Translations under genes and position numbers: made by a program
Shown here: piece by piece, positions 7,917 to 15,839 of the stretch
How positions within the stretch are numbered: position 1 is the stretch's first letter
Layout of the letters: each line of letters begins with the position of its first letter
Assembly: GCA_965232285.1 (NCBI GenBank)
Contig: CBDDPL010000004.1
Coordinates: 3,534,001-3,598,000, forward strand
Length of the DNA: 64,000 nucleotides
Origin: Denitrobaculum sp965232285
GTDB taxonomy: Bacteria > Pseudomonadota > Alphaproteobacteria > Kiloniellales > Kiloniellaceae
Direction of reading: 5' to 3'
Notes under the pieces: model-generated
What the model was told of the DNA's origin: nothing
Databases searched by the model: none
The model's input: only the letters and a program-made list of their open reading frames with translations

Positions 7917-9089
7917 ATGTCGAAGGAACAGAACCCGCAAAACACCCCGAAACAGGACAGCCCGCGTTCCATGGAACGCCGGCGTTTTTTTGAGACCGTC
8001 GCCAAGTACGGCTTTACCACCGCCGTGGTCGCCGGCGCCGCCGGAACGCTGATGTCGTCCGAGGCCCTGGCCCAGTCCGCCAAGGAAGAGGCCGAGCGCA
8101 AGAAGGCCGCCAAGCATACCATGACCATCGCGACCGCCTACATCCTGGGCGCTTCGCGCAGCTATCCGATCATGCAGTTGGATTTCAAGGAGAACATCCA
8201 GAACCTGACCAACGGCCAGGTCTACGTGAAGCTGGCCCCCGGCGGGCAGCTTGGCGCCGGCGGCGCGCTGGCGCAGAAGGTGCAGGCCGGCACCATCCAG
8301 GCGGCCCAGCACTCGCTCTCCAACTTCGCGCCCTTCGCGCCGGCGGTCGATCTGATCAACGTCCCCTACTGGTGCGGCGAAAACCAGAAGTTCATCAACC
8401 TGGTCACCTCCGACACCTGGAAAAGCGAGATCAATCCGAAGGTCGAGGCCAAGGGCTTCAAACCACTGTGGTACGTCTGCATCGACCCACGGGTCGTGGC
8501 CCTGCGCAAGGGCGGTGACGGGCCGATCAAGACGCCGGACCAGATGGCCGGCATCAAGTTCCGGGTCCCCGGCTCCAAGATCCTGCAGCAGTTCTACCGC
8601 CTGCTCGGCGCCAACCCGACGCCGGTCGCCTGGGGCGAGACTCCCTCCGCGATCAAGCAGGGCGTGGCCGATGCGCTCGATCCGTCCGTCGAGGCCCTGA
8701 ACGTCTTCGGCTTCAAGGACATCCTCTCCTGGGTCACCTTCAACCGCTCGGTGCCGGATTCGCAGGTCTATTCCTGTAATCTCGAGTGGTTCAACTCCAT
8801 GCCCGGCGATATCCAGGAAAGCATCGAGTTCGCCAGCGACATCACCTCCCAGCAGAACCTGGCCAAGGTGCCGGGCGCCCGCGCCTACGCCATGGCGGAG
8901 CTCGCAAAGGCCGGCGTGCAGTTCTACGCGCCGAACGAGGCGGAGATGGAGCAGTGGGTCGCCAAGGCGGGACATCAGCTTTCCGACTGGGATGCCATCA
9001 AGACCGAGCTGGCCGGTTCCAAGGCGACTTTCGACAAGCTGCTGGAAGCCGCCAATACGCAGGGACGTCTCTACGTCCACGACGTCTAA
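7917..9089 (+). CDS. TRAP transporter solute-binding protein, DctP family (HpsK-like candidate)
   Basis: 390 residues. An unusually long N-terminus carries a twin-arginine-like motif (ERRRFFETVAKYGF) before a hydrophobic stretch and an Ala-x-Ala site (SSEALAQ), so it is probably exported folded by Tat. The DctP domain follows: the conserved substrate-arginine region GIKFRVPGSKILQQF, then VAWGETPSAIKQGVADALDPS. The ATG at 7917 has GGGAGG six bases upstream; the upstream extension of the frame overlaps the previous gene and is not used. It captures a carboxylate- or sulfonate-type substrate in the periplasm for the QM permeases downstream. The dehydrogenases that follow suggest DHPS. Confidence 0.9.
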   Translation: MSKEQNPQNTPKQDSPRSMERRRFFETVAKYGFTTAVVAGAAGTLMSSEALAQSAKEEAERKKAAKHTMTIATAYILGASRSYPIMQLDFKENIQNLTNGQVYVKLAPGGQLGAGGALAQKVQAGTIQAAQHSLSNFAPFAPAVDLINVPYWCGENQKFINLVTSDTWKSEINPKVEAKGFKPLWYVCIDPRVVALRKGGDGPIKTPDQMAGIKFRVPGSKILQQFYRLLGANPTPVAWGETPSAIKQGVADALDPSVEALNVFGFKDILSWVTFNRSVPDSQVYSCNLEWFNSMPGDIQESIEFASDITSQQNLAKVPGARAYAMAELAKAGVQFYAPNEAEMEQWVAKAGHQLSDWDAIKTELAGSKATFDKLLEAANTQGRLYVHDV

Positions 9090-9107
9090 CTTAACCTGTG
9101 CACTCTT

Positions 9108-9148
9108 GGCCGGCGGCTCTACCTCCTCGAGCGGGCTCGCCGCCGGCC
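9108..9148 (+). terminator. Hairpin after the TRAP binding-protein gene
   Basis: A 10-bp perfect stem (GGCCGGCGGC at 9108-9117 pairing with 9139-9148) with an inner GAGC/GCTC stem lies 19 bases after the dctP stop. It has only a weak pyrimidine run after it, so it looks more like an attenuator or mRNA-stability element than a full stop. Confidence 0.6.
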
Positions 9149-9167
9149 GCTCTTCTTGCCGACAGGC

Positions 9168-9280
9168 TTAGAGCAAAATGCGTTTCATCGGCCTCAAAAT
9201 GCTTTGCGTTTTGATCAGTAGAATTCTGATCGCAAAGGCAAATTTTGAGACGCCGTGATCCAGAAAAAACGCATGACGCG
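9168..9280 (-). repeat. Dispersed palindromic intergenic repeat, copy A
   Basis: About 113 bp whose ends are inverted repeats (TTAGAGCAAAATGCG at one end, AACGCATGACGCG at the other) with inner pairs CCTCAAAAT/AATTTTGAG and ATCAG/CTGAT. Read on the minus strand it aligns closely with copy C at 14519-14647: both share GCGTTTTTTCTG, then ATCAC, then TCTCAAAAT, and end with AAACGC.TTTTGCTCTAA. It sits between the TRAP P and Q genes. Confidence 0.75.
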
Positions 9281-9299
9281 ATAACCGGAAAGAGATGTC

Positions 9300-9815
9300 A
9301 TGAACGGGTTCCTGCAGAAACTGGATCGGAACGGCGAGCGCTGGCTGCTGCTGATCCTCTATTCGACGATCGTGGTCACGATCGCGATGGAGGTCATCCG
9401 CCGCTTCACGCTGAGCTACTCCTCGATCTGGGGCGAAGAGATCGCCCGCTACGCCTTCATCTATCTGGCCTGGATCGGTGCCTCCGCCGCCGTGCGCGAG
9501 CGTGCACATATCCGCATCGACGTGCTGCTGCATTACCTGCCGCCGCGCGGTAAGGCGGTGATCTATCTTCTCGGGGACTTCGCCACTCTGCTCCTGGCGG
9601 TGATCGCGGTCTACTGGTCGCTTGAGACCGTCATGACCTCGCTCAAATTCGGCTCCGTCACCCATGGTCTGCGCATCAGCCAGGCCTGGTTCCTGGCCGC
9701 GGTGCCCCTCGGTTTCTCCATGATGCTGTTCCGTCTCGTCCAGTCCATCCGGCGTGATCTGATCGATCTGCGCCAGGGTCGCCCGGTCTTCGACGGCAAC
9801 CGCCTGTTCGATTGA
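9300..9815 (+). CDS. TRAP transporter small permease (DctQ family)
   Basis: 171 residues with four predicted membrane helices and the DctQ landmark SSIWGEEIARYAFIYLAWIGASAAVRERAHIRID in the first half. It pairs with the large permease 11 bases downstream and with the binding protein at 7917. It is separated from that gene by a hairpin and a palindromic repeat, which may reduce its expression relative to the binding protein. Confidence 0.9.
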   Translation: MNGFLQKLDRNGERWLLLILYSTIVVTIAMEVIRRFTLSYSSIWGEEIARYAFIYLAWIGASAAVRERAHIRIDVLLHYLPPRGKAVIYLLGDFATLLLAVIAVYWSLETVMTSLKFGSVTHGLRISQAWFLAAVPLGFSMMLFRLVQSIRRDLIDLRQGRPVFDGNRLFD

Positions 9816-9826
9816 GGGTTTAAGCT

Positions 9827-11137
9827 ATGTATCAGCTCTTAAATCAACAGGTCGCGCTGGAACTCGGATGGGAGTTCTACGTATCCCTCTTCGGCATGAT
9901 CATCCTGATCGCGCTGGCCGTCCCGGTCTGGGTGGCCCTCGGCCTGGGTGCCGTGGCCATGCTGGTCCTGACCGACGTGCTACCGCTGTCGCTGGTCGGC
10001 GAAGCGCTGTTCGACGGCATCGACGCCTTCGCGCTGATCGCCGTGCCGCTCTTCATCCTGACCGGTGACGTGCTGGTCCGCACCGGACTTTCCAACAAGC
10101 TGCTGGATATCGCCGAGGCGACGGCCGGCGGCTTCAAGACCGGCTTCGGGACCGCGACCGTGCTCGGCTGCGGCTTCTTCGCCTGTATCTCCGGCTCGGA
10201 CGCCGCCGGCGCCGCCGCGGTCGGACGCATGACCATCGACCGCCTCACCGAGCAGGGTTATCCGAAACCTTACGCCTGCGCGCTGGTGGCCTCCGGCGCC
10301 TGTACCGGCATCCTGATCCCGCCCTCCATCGCCTATATCATCATCGGCCTGGTGCTGGGCGTCTCCGCCTCGACGCTGTTCCTGGCGGCGGCCGTGCCCG
10401 GCGTTATGATCATGCTGGCCATCATGATCACCAACATTATCATGAACCGCATCCATGGCTTCGAGAACGCCGAGGGCGGCTTCTCGCTGCAACGCTGGCT
10501 CAAGACCGTCTACGACGGGCGCTTCGCCCTGCTGGTTCCGATCGTGATCCTGGGCGGCATCTATTCCGGCATCTTCACCCCGACCGAGGCCGCGGCCGTC
10601 GCCGTGGTCACCACCATCATCATCGGGCTGTTACAGGGCACCATCACGCTCGGCGACTTCCCGAAGATGCTGGAGAGCTCCGCCAAGGTGAACGGCGTGA
10701 TCCTGCCGATCATCGCCCTCTCCCTGCCCCTGGCCCAGACCCTGGCCGCCCTCGAGGTGCCCCAGGGCTTCGTCCAGGGCATGACCTCGCTGACCGATAA
10801 TGCGACGATCCTGACCCTGATCATGATCGGCATTCTGATCCTGGCCGGCTGCGTCATGGAGACCACCCCGAACATCGTCATCCTCTCGCCGATCCTATTA
10901 CCACTGGCGCGTGAGATCGGGATGGACGATATTCACTTCTGCATCATGATGGTAACGGCGCTGGGCGTGGGTTTCATAACTCCGCCGCTGGGATTGAACC
11001 TCTTCGTCGTTTCGGGCCTGACGGGCACTTCGGTGCTGAGTATCGCGGCCCGCGCCGGGCCCTACGTTATCGCCATGCTGAGCGTCGTGCTGATGCTCGC
11101 GTTTATACCGGAGCTCTCGCTGTGGGCCCTGAACTGA
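9827..11137 (+). CDS. TRAP transporter large permease (DctM family)
   Basis: 436 residues, about twelve membrane helices, standard length. Family landmarks include AVPLFILTGDVLVRTGLSNKLLDIAEA, GCGFFACISGSDAAGAAAVGRMTIDRL and LIPPSIAYIIIGLVLGVSASTLF. It forms the sodium-coupled transport channel of the TRAP system with the small permease just upstream. The next gene, a HisD-like dehydrogenase, starts 63 bases later on the same strand, linking uptake to oxidation of the imported substrate. Confidence 0.92.
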   Translation: MYQLLNQQVALELGWEFYVSLFGMIILIALAVPVWVALGLGAVAMLVLTDVLPLSLVGEALFDGIDAFALIAVPLFILTGDVLVRTGLSNKLLDIAEATAGGFKTGFGTATVLGCGFFACISGSDAAGAAAVGRMTIDRLTEQGYPKPYACALVASGACTGILIPPSIAYIIIGLVLGVSASTLFLAAAVPGVMIMLAIMITNIIMNRIHGFENAEGGFSLQRWLKTVYDGRFALLVPIVILGGIYSGIFTPTEAAAVAVVTTIIIGLLQGTITLGDFPKMLESSAKVNGVILPIIALSLPLAQTLAALEVPQGFVQGMTSLTDNATILTLIMIGILILAGCVMETTPNIVILSPILLPLAREIGMDDIHFCIMMVTALGVGFITPPLGLNLFVVSGLTGTSVLSIAARAGPYVIAMLSVVLMLAFIPELSLWALN

Positions 11138-11200
11138 CCTTTGGTCCCGCAAACGAGCAGATCCAACCTTTAACACCATAGAATTCGGGAGAAACAGACC

Positions 11201-12532
11201 GTGTCCGCGAAAGACCCCTTGGCCAGCTACCCCCAGGCCGAATACCTCAAGAAAGCCGAGATGACCTCGGCCACCGGCGAAGCCGACGTGCGAGACCTCG
11301 TCGCCGGCATGCTGAAGGAGATCGAGGAGGGGGGCGAAGCCAAAGCCATCGAATACACCCGCAAATTCGATAAATGGGAAGGCGACATCCTGGTTTCCCA
11401 GGAACAGATCGATGCCGCCGAAGCGCTGGTGCCACAGCGGCTCAAGGACGATCTGCAGTTCGCCCATGACCGGGTGCGCGGCTTTGCCGAAGCGCAGCTC
11501 AAGAGCATGAACGAGTTCGAGACCGAGCTTTCCCCCGGCCTCTTTGCCGGCCAGAAGCTGATCCCGGTCGAGACCGCCGGCTGCTATATCCCCGGCGGCC
11601 GCTACTCTCACGTGGCATCGGCCATCATGAGCGTCACCACGGCCAAGGTGGCCGGCGTCGACAACGTCATCGCCTGCTCGCCGCCCAGCCGCGAAGGCGG
11701 CATCCCGCCCGCAATCCTCTACACGCTGAAGCTGGCAGGCGTTGACCAGGTCCTGGCGCTGGGCGGTGTCCAGGGCATCGCCTCCATGGCCTTCGGCCTC
11801 TTCACCGGCCACAAGGCCGACGTCCTCGCCGGCCCCGGCAACCAGTACGTCGCCGAAGCCAAGCGCCTGCTCTACGGCCGCGTCGGCATCGACATGTTCG
11901 CCGGCCCGACCGAAATCCTGGTGATCTCCGACGAAACCGCCGATCCCTGGATCGTTGCAACCGACCTTGCCGGTCAGGCGGAGCACGGCCCCAACAGCCC
12001 GGCCTGGCTGATCTCGACCTCGCGCGAACATGCCGAAGAGGTCATCCGCATGATCCCCGACGCGATCGAGTCGCTGCCTGAACCGAACCGTTCCTCGGCC
12101 CGCGACGCCTGGCGCGATTACGGCGAGGTGGTCTACACCCCGAGCCGGGAAGAAGCGGTCGGGATCAGCGACGACTACGCTGCAGAGCACCTGCAGGTGC
12201 AGTGCGAAGATCTGCCCTGGTGGCTCGACAATCTGCGTAACTACGGCTCGCTGTTCCTGGGCGAGGAGACCACGGTCTCCTTCGGCGACAAGACCTCGGG
12301 CACCAACCACATCCTGCCCACCAAGGGCGCGGCCCGCTACACCGGCGGGCTCTCGGTCGGCAAGTTCATCAAGACGGTGACCTACCAGCGCTCCACCCGG
12401 GACGCCAACCGCGACGTGGCGGCGGTCACGGCCCGCATCTCGCGTCTGGAAGGCATGGAAGGTCACGCCCGCAGCGGCGACGTCCGCCTGGCCAAGTACT
12501 TTCCCGACGAGGAGTTCGAGCTCAGTGCCTGA
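11201..12532 (+). CDS. hpsN: Histidinol-dehydrogenase-family enzyme, probable sulfopropanediol 3-dehydrogenase (HpsN)
   Basis: 443 residues of the HisD fold: VETAGCYIPGGRYSH, DVLAGPGNQYVAEAKRLLYG, IDMFAGPTEI and the metal ligands of LAGQAEHGPNSPAW. The C-terminal block FGDKTSGTNHILPTKGAARY followed by TGGLSVGKFIKTVTYQ differs from biosynthetic HisD and is what I associate with the DHPS 3-dehydrogenase HpsN, which makes (R)-sulfolactate by two NAD-linked oxidations. Its place directly after a TRAP transporter and before an SDR and a zinc dehydrogenase matches the hps gene order known from Cupriavidus and roseobacters. No sulfolactate lyase is in the window, so the end of the pathway is unseen. 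GTG start with GGGAG 9-10 nt upstream. Confidence 0.68.
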   Translation: MSAKDPLASYPQAEYLKKAEMTSATGEADVRDLVAGMLKEIEEGGEAKAIEYTRKFDKWEGDILVSQEQIDAAEALVPQRLKDDLQFAHDRVRGFAEAQLKSMNEFETELSPGLFAGQKLIPVETAGCYIPGGRYSHVASAIMSVTTAKVAGVDNVIACSPPSREGGIPPAILYTLKLAGVDQVLALGGVQGIASMAFGLFTGHKADVLAGPGNQYVAEAKRLLYGRVGIDMFAGPTEILVISDETADPWIVATDLAGQAEHGPNSPAWLISTSREHAEEVIRMIPDAIESLPEPNRSSARDAWRDYGEVVYTPSREEAVGISDDYAAEHLQVQCEDLPWWLDNLRNYGSLFLGEETTVSFGDKTSGTNHILPTKGAARYTGGLSVGKFIKTVTYQRSTRDANRDVAAVTARISRLEGMEGHARSGDVRLAKYFPDEEFELSA

Positions 12533-12565
12533 CGCCTTCGTCGGAACGGCAGGATCTCTTCTGCC

Positions 12566-13342
12566 ATGACGGCGGCTGCCTCAGCCGCCTTCGATCTGAC
12601 CGGTGAGGTCGCGCTCTGCACAGGTGCGACCTCCGGCATCGGCCGCCGCATGGCCTGGGCGCTTGCCCAGGCCGGCGCCGATGTGGTGCTGGTCGGCCGC
12701 CGGCAGGCGCAGCTCGAAGAGGCAAAAGCCGAGATCGAAGCCGCGGGCAAGGGCCGGGCCGCCGCGCTCACGGCGGACCTCGCCGGACTCTCGACCTGTG
12801 ACGATCTCGCTGCCGAGGCAGCGGCAGCCTTCGGGCCGGCTTCGATCCTGGTCAACGCGGCCGGGGTCAACCTGCGGCAACCGCCGGAGGAGATCACGCC
12901 TGAGAGCTGGGACCTGACCCTCAAGCTCAATCTGACGATTCCCTTCTTTCTCGCCCGTGCCTGCGTGCCGGTCATGACCGAACGCGGCTACGGCCGCATC
13001 ATCAATATCGCCTCGCTGCAGTCGACCCGTGCCTTCCCCAACGCCATGCCCTATGGGGCCTCCAAAGGCGGGATCGCGCAGCTCACACGTGCCATGGCGG
13101 AAGCCTGGTCGGCCTCGGGCATCACCGCCAACGCCATCGCGCCGGGTTTCTTCCCCACCGAGTTGACCGAAGCCGTCTTCGCCGACCCGCAGCGCGCCGC
13201 CCGCAATGCCGCCCAGACCGCCATCGGCCGCAACGGCAGACTCGAAGACCTGGACGGCATCACCGTCTTCCTGGCCTCGAAGGCCTCCGACTACATCACG
13301 GGCCAGGTCATCAACGTTGACGGCGGCTACACCGCAAAATAG
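12566..13342 (+). CDS. Short-chain dehydrogenase/reductase of the DHPS-like operon
   Basis: 258 residues, classical SDR: cofactor motif TGATSGIG, structural VNAAGVN, catalytic Ser in NIASLQSTR, YxxxK in PYGASKGG, and C-terminal YITGQVINVDGGY. It lies 33 bases after the HisD-like gene and 9 bases before the zinc dehydrogenase. In DHPS degraders, paired dehydrogenases (HpsO and HpsP) are thought to interconvert DHPS enantiomers through the ketone; this gene and the next are candidates. I cannot say which corresponds to O or P. Confidence 0.85.
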   Translation: MTAAASAAFDLTGEVALCTGATSGIGRRMAWALAQAGADVVLVGRRQAQLEEAKAEIEAAGKGRAAALTADLAGLSTCDDLAAEAAAAFGPASILVNAAGVNLRQPPEEITPESWDLTLKLNLTIPFFLARACVPVMTERGYGRIINIASLQSTRAFPNAMPYGASKGGIAQLTRAMAEAWSASGITANAIAPGFFPTELTEAVFADPQRAARNAAQTAIGRNGRLEDLDGITVFLASKASDYITGQVINVDGGYTAK

Positions 13343-13351
13343 GACAGCACC

Positions 13352-14350
13352 ATGAAAGCCCTGGTCTATACCGCCCCCGAAGAACTGGTTTATCGCGACG
13401 AACCCGATCCGCAGCCGGCCGGCGGCGAATGCCTGGTCAAGATCGACGCGGTCGGTATCTGCGGCTCGGACATGCATGCCTTCAAGGGACACGACCAGCG
13501 CCGGCCCGCCCCGCTCATCCTCGGGCACGAGGCCAGCGGCGTGGTGCTCGAGGGCGGCGCAGCCGGCCGCCGGGTGGTGATCAATCCGCTGGTGAACTGC
13601 GGCAAGTGCAAGATCTGCCTCTCCGGCCGCATCAACCTCTGTCCGCACCGCCAGATCATTTCCATGCAGCCGCGTCAGGGCGCCTTCGCCGAGATGATCA
13701 CCATACCCGAACGGAACCTGATCGACGTCCCGGAAGGCATGGACTCGGCGCAAGCAGCACTGGCCGAACCCATCGCGACCGCCTTGCATGGCGTGGTCCT
13801 GGCCGCCAGAGCCAGCGAGCGTCCTCTGTCCGAAGTCAAGGCCCTGGTCCTGGGCGGCGGCGCGGTGGGCCTCTCAGCGGCGCTGGTTTTGCGCAGCCAC
13901 GGCTGCCGCGACATTCAGCTCGGCGACACCAATCCCCTGCGCCGCCAGACTGCCGAAAGCCAGGATATCGGGACCGTCTACGACCCGATCTCCGGGCCGA
14001 CGCCGGAAGAGAACTCCATCGATGTGGTGATCGACGCAGTCGGCGGCCGGGCCACCCGTGAAGCGGCCTTCGCGGCCGTGCGCCCCGGCGGCGTCATCGT
14101 CCATATCGGTCTGCAGGACAGCAACGACGGCGTCGACATCCGCAAAGCCACTCTGCAGGAGGTCGCCTTTATCGGCAGCTACACCTATACGATGGTGGAC
14201 TTCCGAGCCACCGTCGCAGCCATGCACAACGGTGCGCTGGGCAAGCTCGACTGGATCGAACAGCGTCCGCTGGCCGAAGGCGCAGCCGCCTTCGATGACC
14301 TCAACAAAGGCGCCACCGCGGCCGCGAAGATCGTCCTGCGGCCAAACTGA
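13352..14350 (+). CDS. Zinc-dependent MDR dehydrogenase of the DHPS-like operon
   Basis: 332 residues of the threonine/sorbitol dehydrogenase type. The catalytic zinc region is GICGSDMHAFKG with GHEASG; the structural zinc cluster is NCGKCKICLSGRINLC; the Rossmann motif is LGGGAVGLSAAL. It starts nine bases after the SDR stop, so the two are translated together. It probably oxidises or reduces a secondary alcohol of the imported substrate. Two palindromic repeats follow it. Confidence 0.86.
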   Translation: MKALVYTAPEELVYRDEPDPQPAGGECLVKIDAVGICGSDMHAFKGHDQRRPAPLILGHEASGVVLEGGAAGRRVVINPLVNCGKCKICLSGRINLCPHRQIISMQPRQGAFAEMITIPERNLIDVPEGMDSAQAALAEPIATALHGVVLAARASERPLSEVKALVLGGGAVGLSAALVLRSHGCRDIQLGDTNPLRRQTAESQDIGTVYDPISGPTPEENSIDVVIDAVGGRATREAAFAAVRPGGVIVHIGLQDSNDGVDIRKATLQEVAFIGSYTYTMVDFRATVAAMHNGALGKLDWIEQRPLAEGAAAFDDLNKGATAAAKIVLRPN

Positions 14351-14390
14351 TCGCCCGATATTACAGACTGTTTCCCTCGCCGCCTTGGCA

Positions 14391-14508
14391 CTATAGCGAA
14401 TTGCGTTTTTCTTGCCCAAGACGCCTCAAAATTCGCGTTCGAGATCAGCAATTTGCTGATCGAGAGGCAGTGAATTTTGAGTCGGTTTAAATGCAAATTG
14501 CTTTAGAC
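14391..14508 (+). repeat. Dispersed palindromic intergenic repeat, copy B
   Basis: About 118 bp with inverted ends (CTATAGCGAATTGCGTTT against AAATGCAAATTGCTTTAG) and inner pairs CCTCAAAATTC/GAATTTTGAG and GATCAGCAA/TTGCTGATC. Same family as copies A and C. It is a non-coding element between the zinc dehydrogenases. Confidence 0.72.
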
Positions 14509-14518
14509 TGCGCGCAAG

Positions 14519-14647
14519 TATGGCGAAAGGCGTTTTTTCTGAATCACAGTTTCTCAAAATATGCGCCAAAGTCCTCGGGGCGAAATCAGCGCCAAGCTGA
14601 TTGAGAGGCGGTGTATTTTGAGGCTGATTAAACGCCTTTTGCTCTAA
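14519..14647 (+). repeat. Dispersed palindromic intergenic repeat, copy C
   Basis: About 129 bp directly after copy B and in the same orientation. Ends GCGAAAGGCGTTTTTT and AAACGCCTTTTGCTC are inverted; inner pairs are CTCAAAATA/TATTTTGAG and AATCAGC/GCTGATT. It matches the reverse complement of copy A closely at both ends. Confidence 0.75.
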
Positions 14648-14699
14648 CGCCGTACCGGGAACCACGAAATCCCGGGCGGCCGTTTGCGAGGGGAGGAAT

Positions 14700-15833
14700 A
14701 TGAAAATCAAAGCCGCGGTTCTGCATGCCCTGGGCGCGGAACAGCCCTACACCGAAACCAGGCCCCTGGTGATCGAAGAGGTGGAACTGGCGCCGCCCGG
14801 ACCGGGCGAAGTGCTGGTCGAGGTGAAAGCCGCCGGTCTCTGCCACTCGGATCTTTCCGTCATCAACGGCAGCCGCCCGCGCCCAACGCCCATGGTGATC
14901 GGGCATGAGGCCGCCGGCAGCGTCGCCGAATGCGGCCCCGGCGTCGAGGACCTCAAACCCGGCGACAAGGTGGTCATGGTCTTCGTGCCGAGCTGCGGCA
15001 ACTGCCTGCCCTGCGCGGAGGGGCGCCCGGCGCTCTGCGAACCCGGTGCCGATGCCAACACCGCCGGCACCCTGCTGTCCGGCGAGCGCCGCCTGGAGCG
15101 CCCGGGCACAGACAACACCCTGCATCATCACATGGGCGTTTCCGCCTTCGCCGAATACGCAGTGGTCTCCCGCCGCTCCCTGATCAAGGTGGAGGACGAG
15201 GAACTCAGCCACGAGGAAGCCGCCCTCTTCGGCTGCGCCGTCTTGACCGGTGTCGGAGCCGTGGTGAACACGGCACAGGTCCCGCCGGGCAGTTCGGTCG
15301 CAGTCCTGGGGCTCGGCGGCGTCGGCCTCAATGCCCTGTTGGGCGCCAAGCTGTCGGGCGCACGCCACATCGTCGCGATGGACCTGCAGGACAGCAAATT
15401 GAACCTCGCCAGCGAACTGGGCGCGACGGCGACCATCAACGCGGCCGATGAAAATGCCGTCGAGGCGGTCAAGGACCTGACCGGCGGCGGCGTGGACTTC
15501 GCCTTCGAGCTGGCCGGCTCGGTCAAGGCCATGGAGCAGGCCTATCGCGTCACCCGGCGCGGCGGCACAACCGTCAGCGCCGGCCTGCCGCACCCGGACC
15601 ACCGCTGGGATCTGCAGCAGGTCAACATGGTGGCCGAGGAACGGACCATCAAAGGCAGCTACATCGGCTCCTGCGTTCCCATGCGCGACATCCCCCGCTA
15701 TATCGAGCTCTACCGCCAGGGCCTCTTGCCGGTTGACCGGCTGATGAGCGACGTGCTCGCCCTGGAGGACATCAACAGCGGCTTCGACCGCCTGGCCGCC
15801 GGCAAGACGGTCCGGCAGGTGATCCGTTTTTAG
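14700..15833 (+). CDS. Zinc-dependent alcohol dehydrogenase (class III-like MDR)
   Basis: 377 residues. Catalytic zinc ligands lie in GLCHSDLSVING and GHEAAG; the four structural Cys are in PSCGNCLPCAEGRPALC; the NAD fold is VLGLGGVGLNALLG. Length and the long structural lobe resemble class III alcohol/formaldehyde dehydrogenases, but the formaldehyde-specific features are not evident, so an aldehyde or alcohol of the local pathway is more likely. RBS GGGGAGG sits 5 bases before ATG. It lies 350 bases after the operon above, separated by repeats B and C, and may have its own promoter. Confidence 0.85.
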   Translation: MKIKAAVLHALGAEQPYTETRPLVIEEVELAPPGPGEVLVEVKAAGLCHSDLSVINGSRPRPTPMVIGHEAAGSVAECGPGVEDLKPGDKVVMVFVPSCGNCLPCAEGRPALCEPGADANTAGTLLSGERRLERPGTDNTLHHHMGVSAFAEYAVVSRRSLIKVEDEELSHEEAALFGCAVLTGVGAVVNTAQVPPGSSVAVLGLGGVGLNALLGAKLSGARHIVAMDLQDSKLNLASELGATATINAADENAVEAVKDLTGGGVDFAFELAGSVKAMEQAYRVTRRGGTTVSAGLPHPDHRWDLQQVNMVAEERTIKGSYIGSCVPMRDIPRYIELYRQGLLPVDRLMSDVLALEDINSGFDRLAAGKTVRQVIRF

Positions 15834-15839
15834 GCCCGT

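Noticed and set aside
11201..12532. Biosynthetic histidinol dehydrogenase (hisD)
   Set aside because: No other his genes nearby, the C-terminal block differs from HisD, and the gene sits in a TRAP/dehydrogenase operon.
14391..14647. Possible CRISPR-like array (two tandem similar units)
   Set aside because: Units are about 120 bp, internally palindromic and diverged, with no regular short repeat-spacer pattern and no cas genes.
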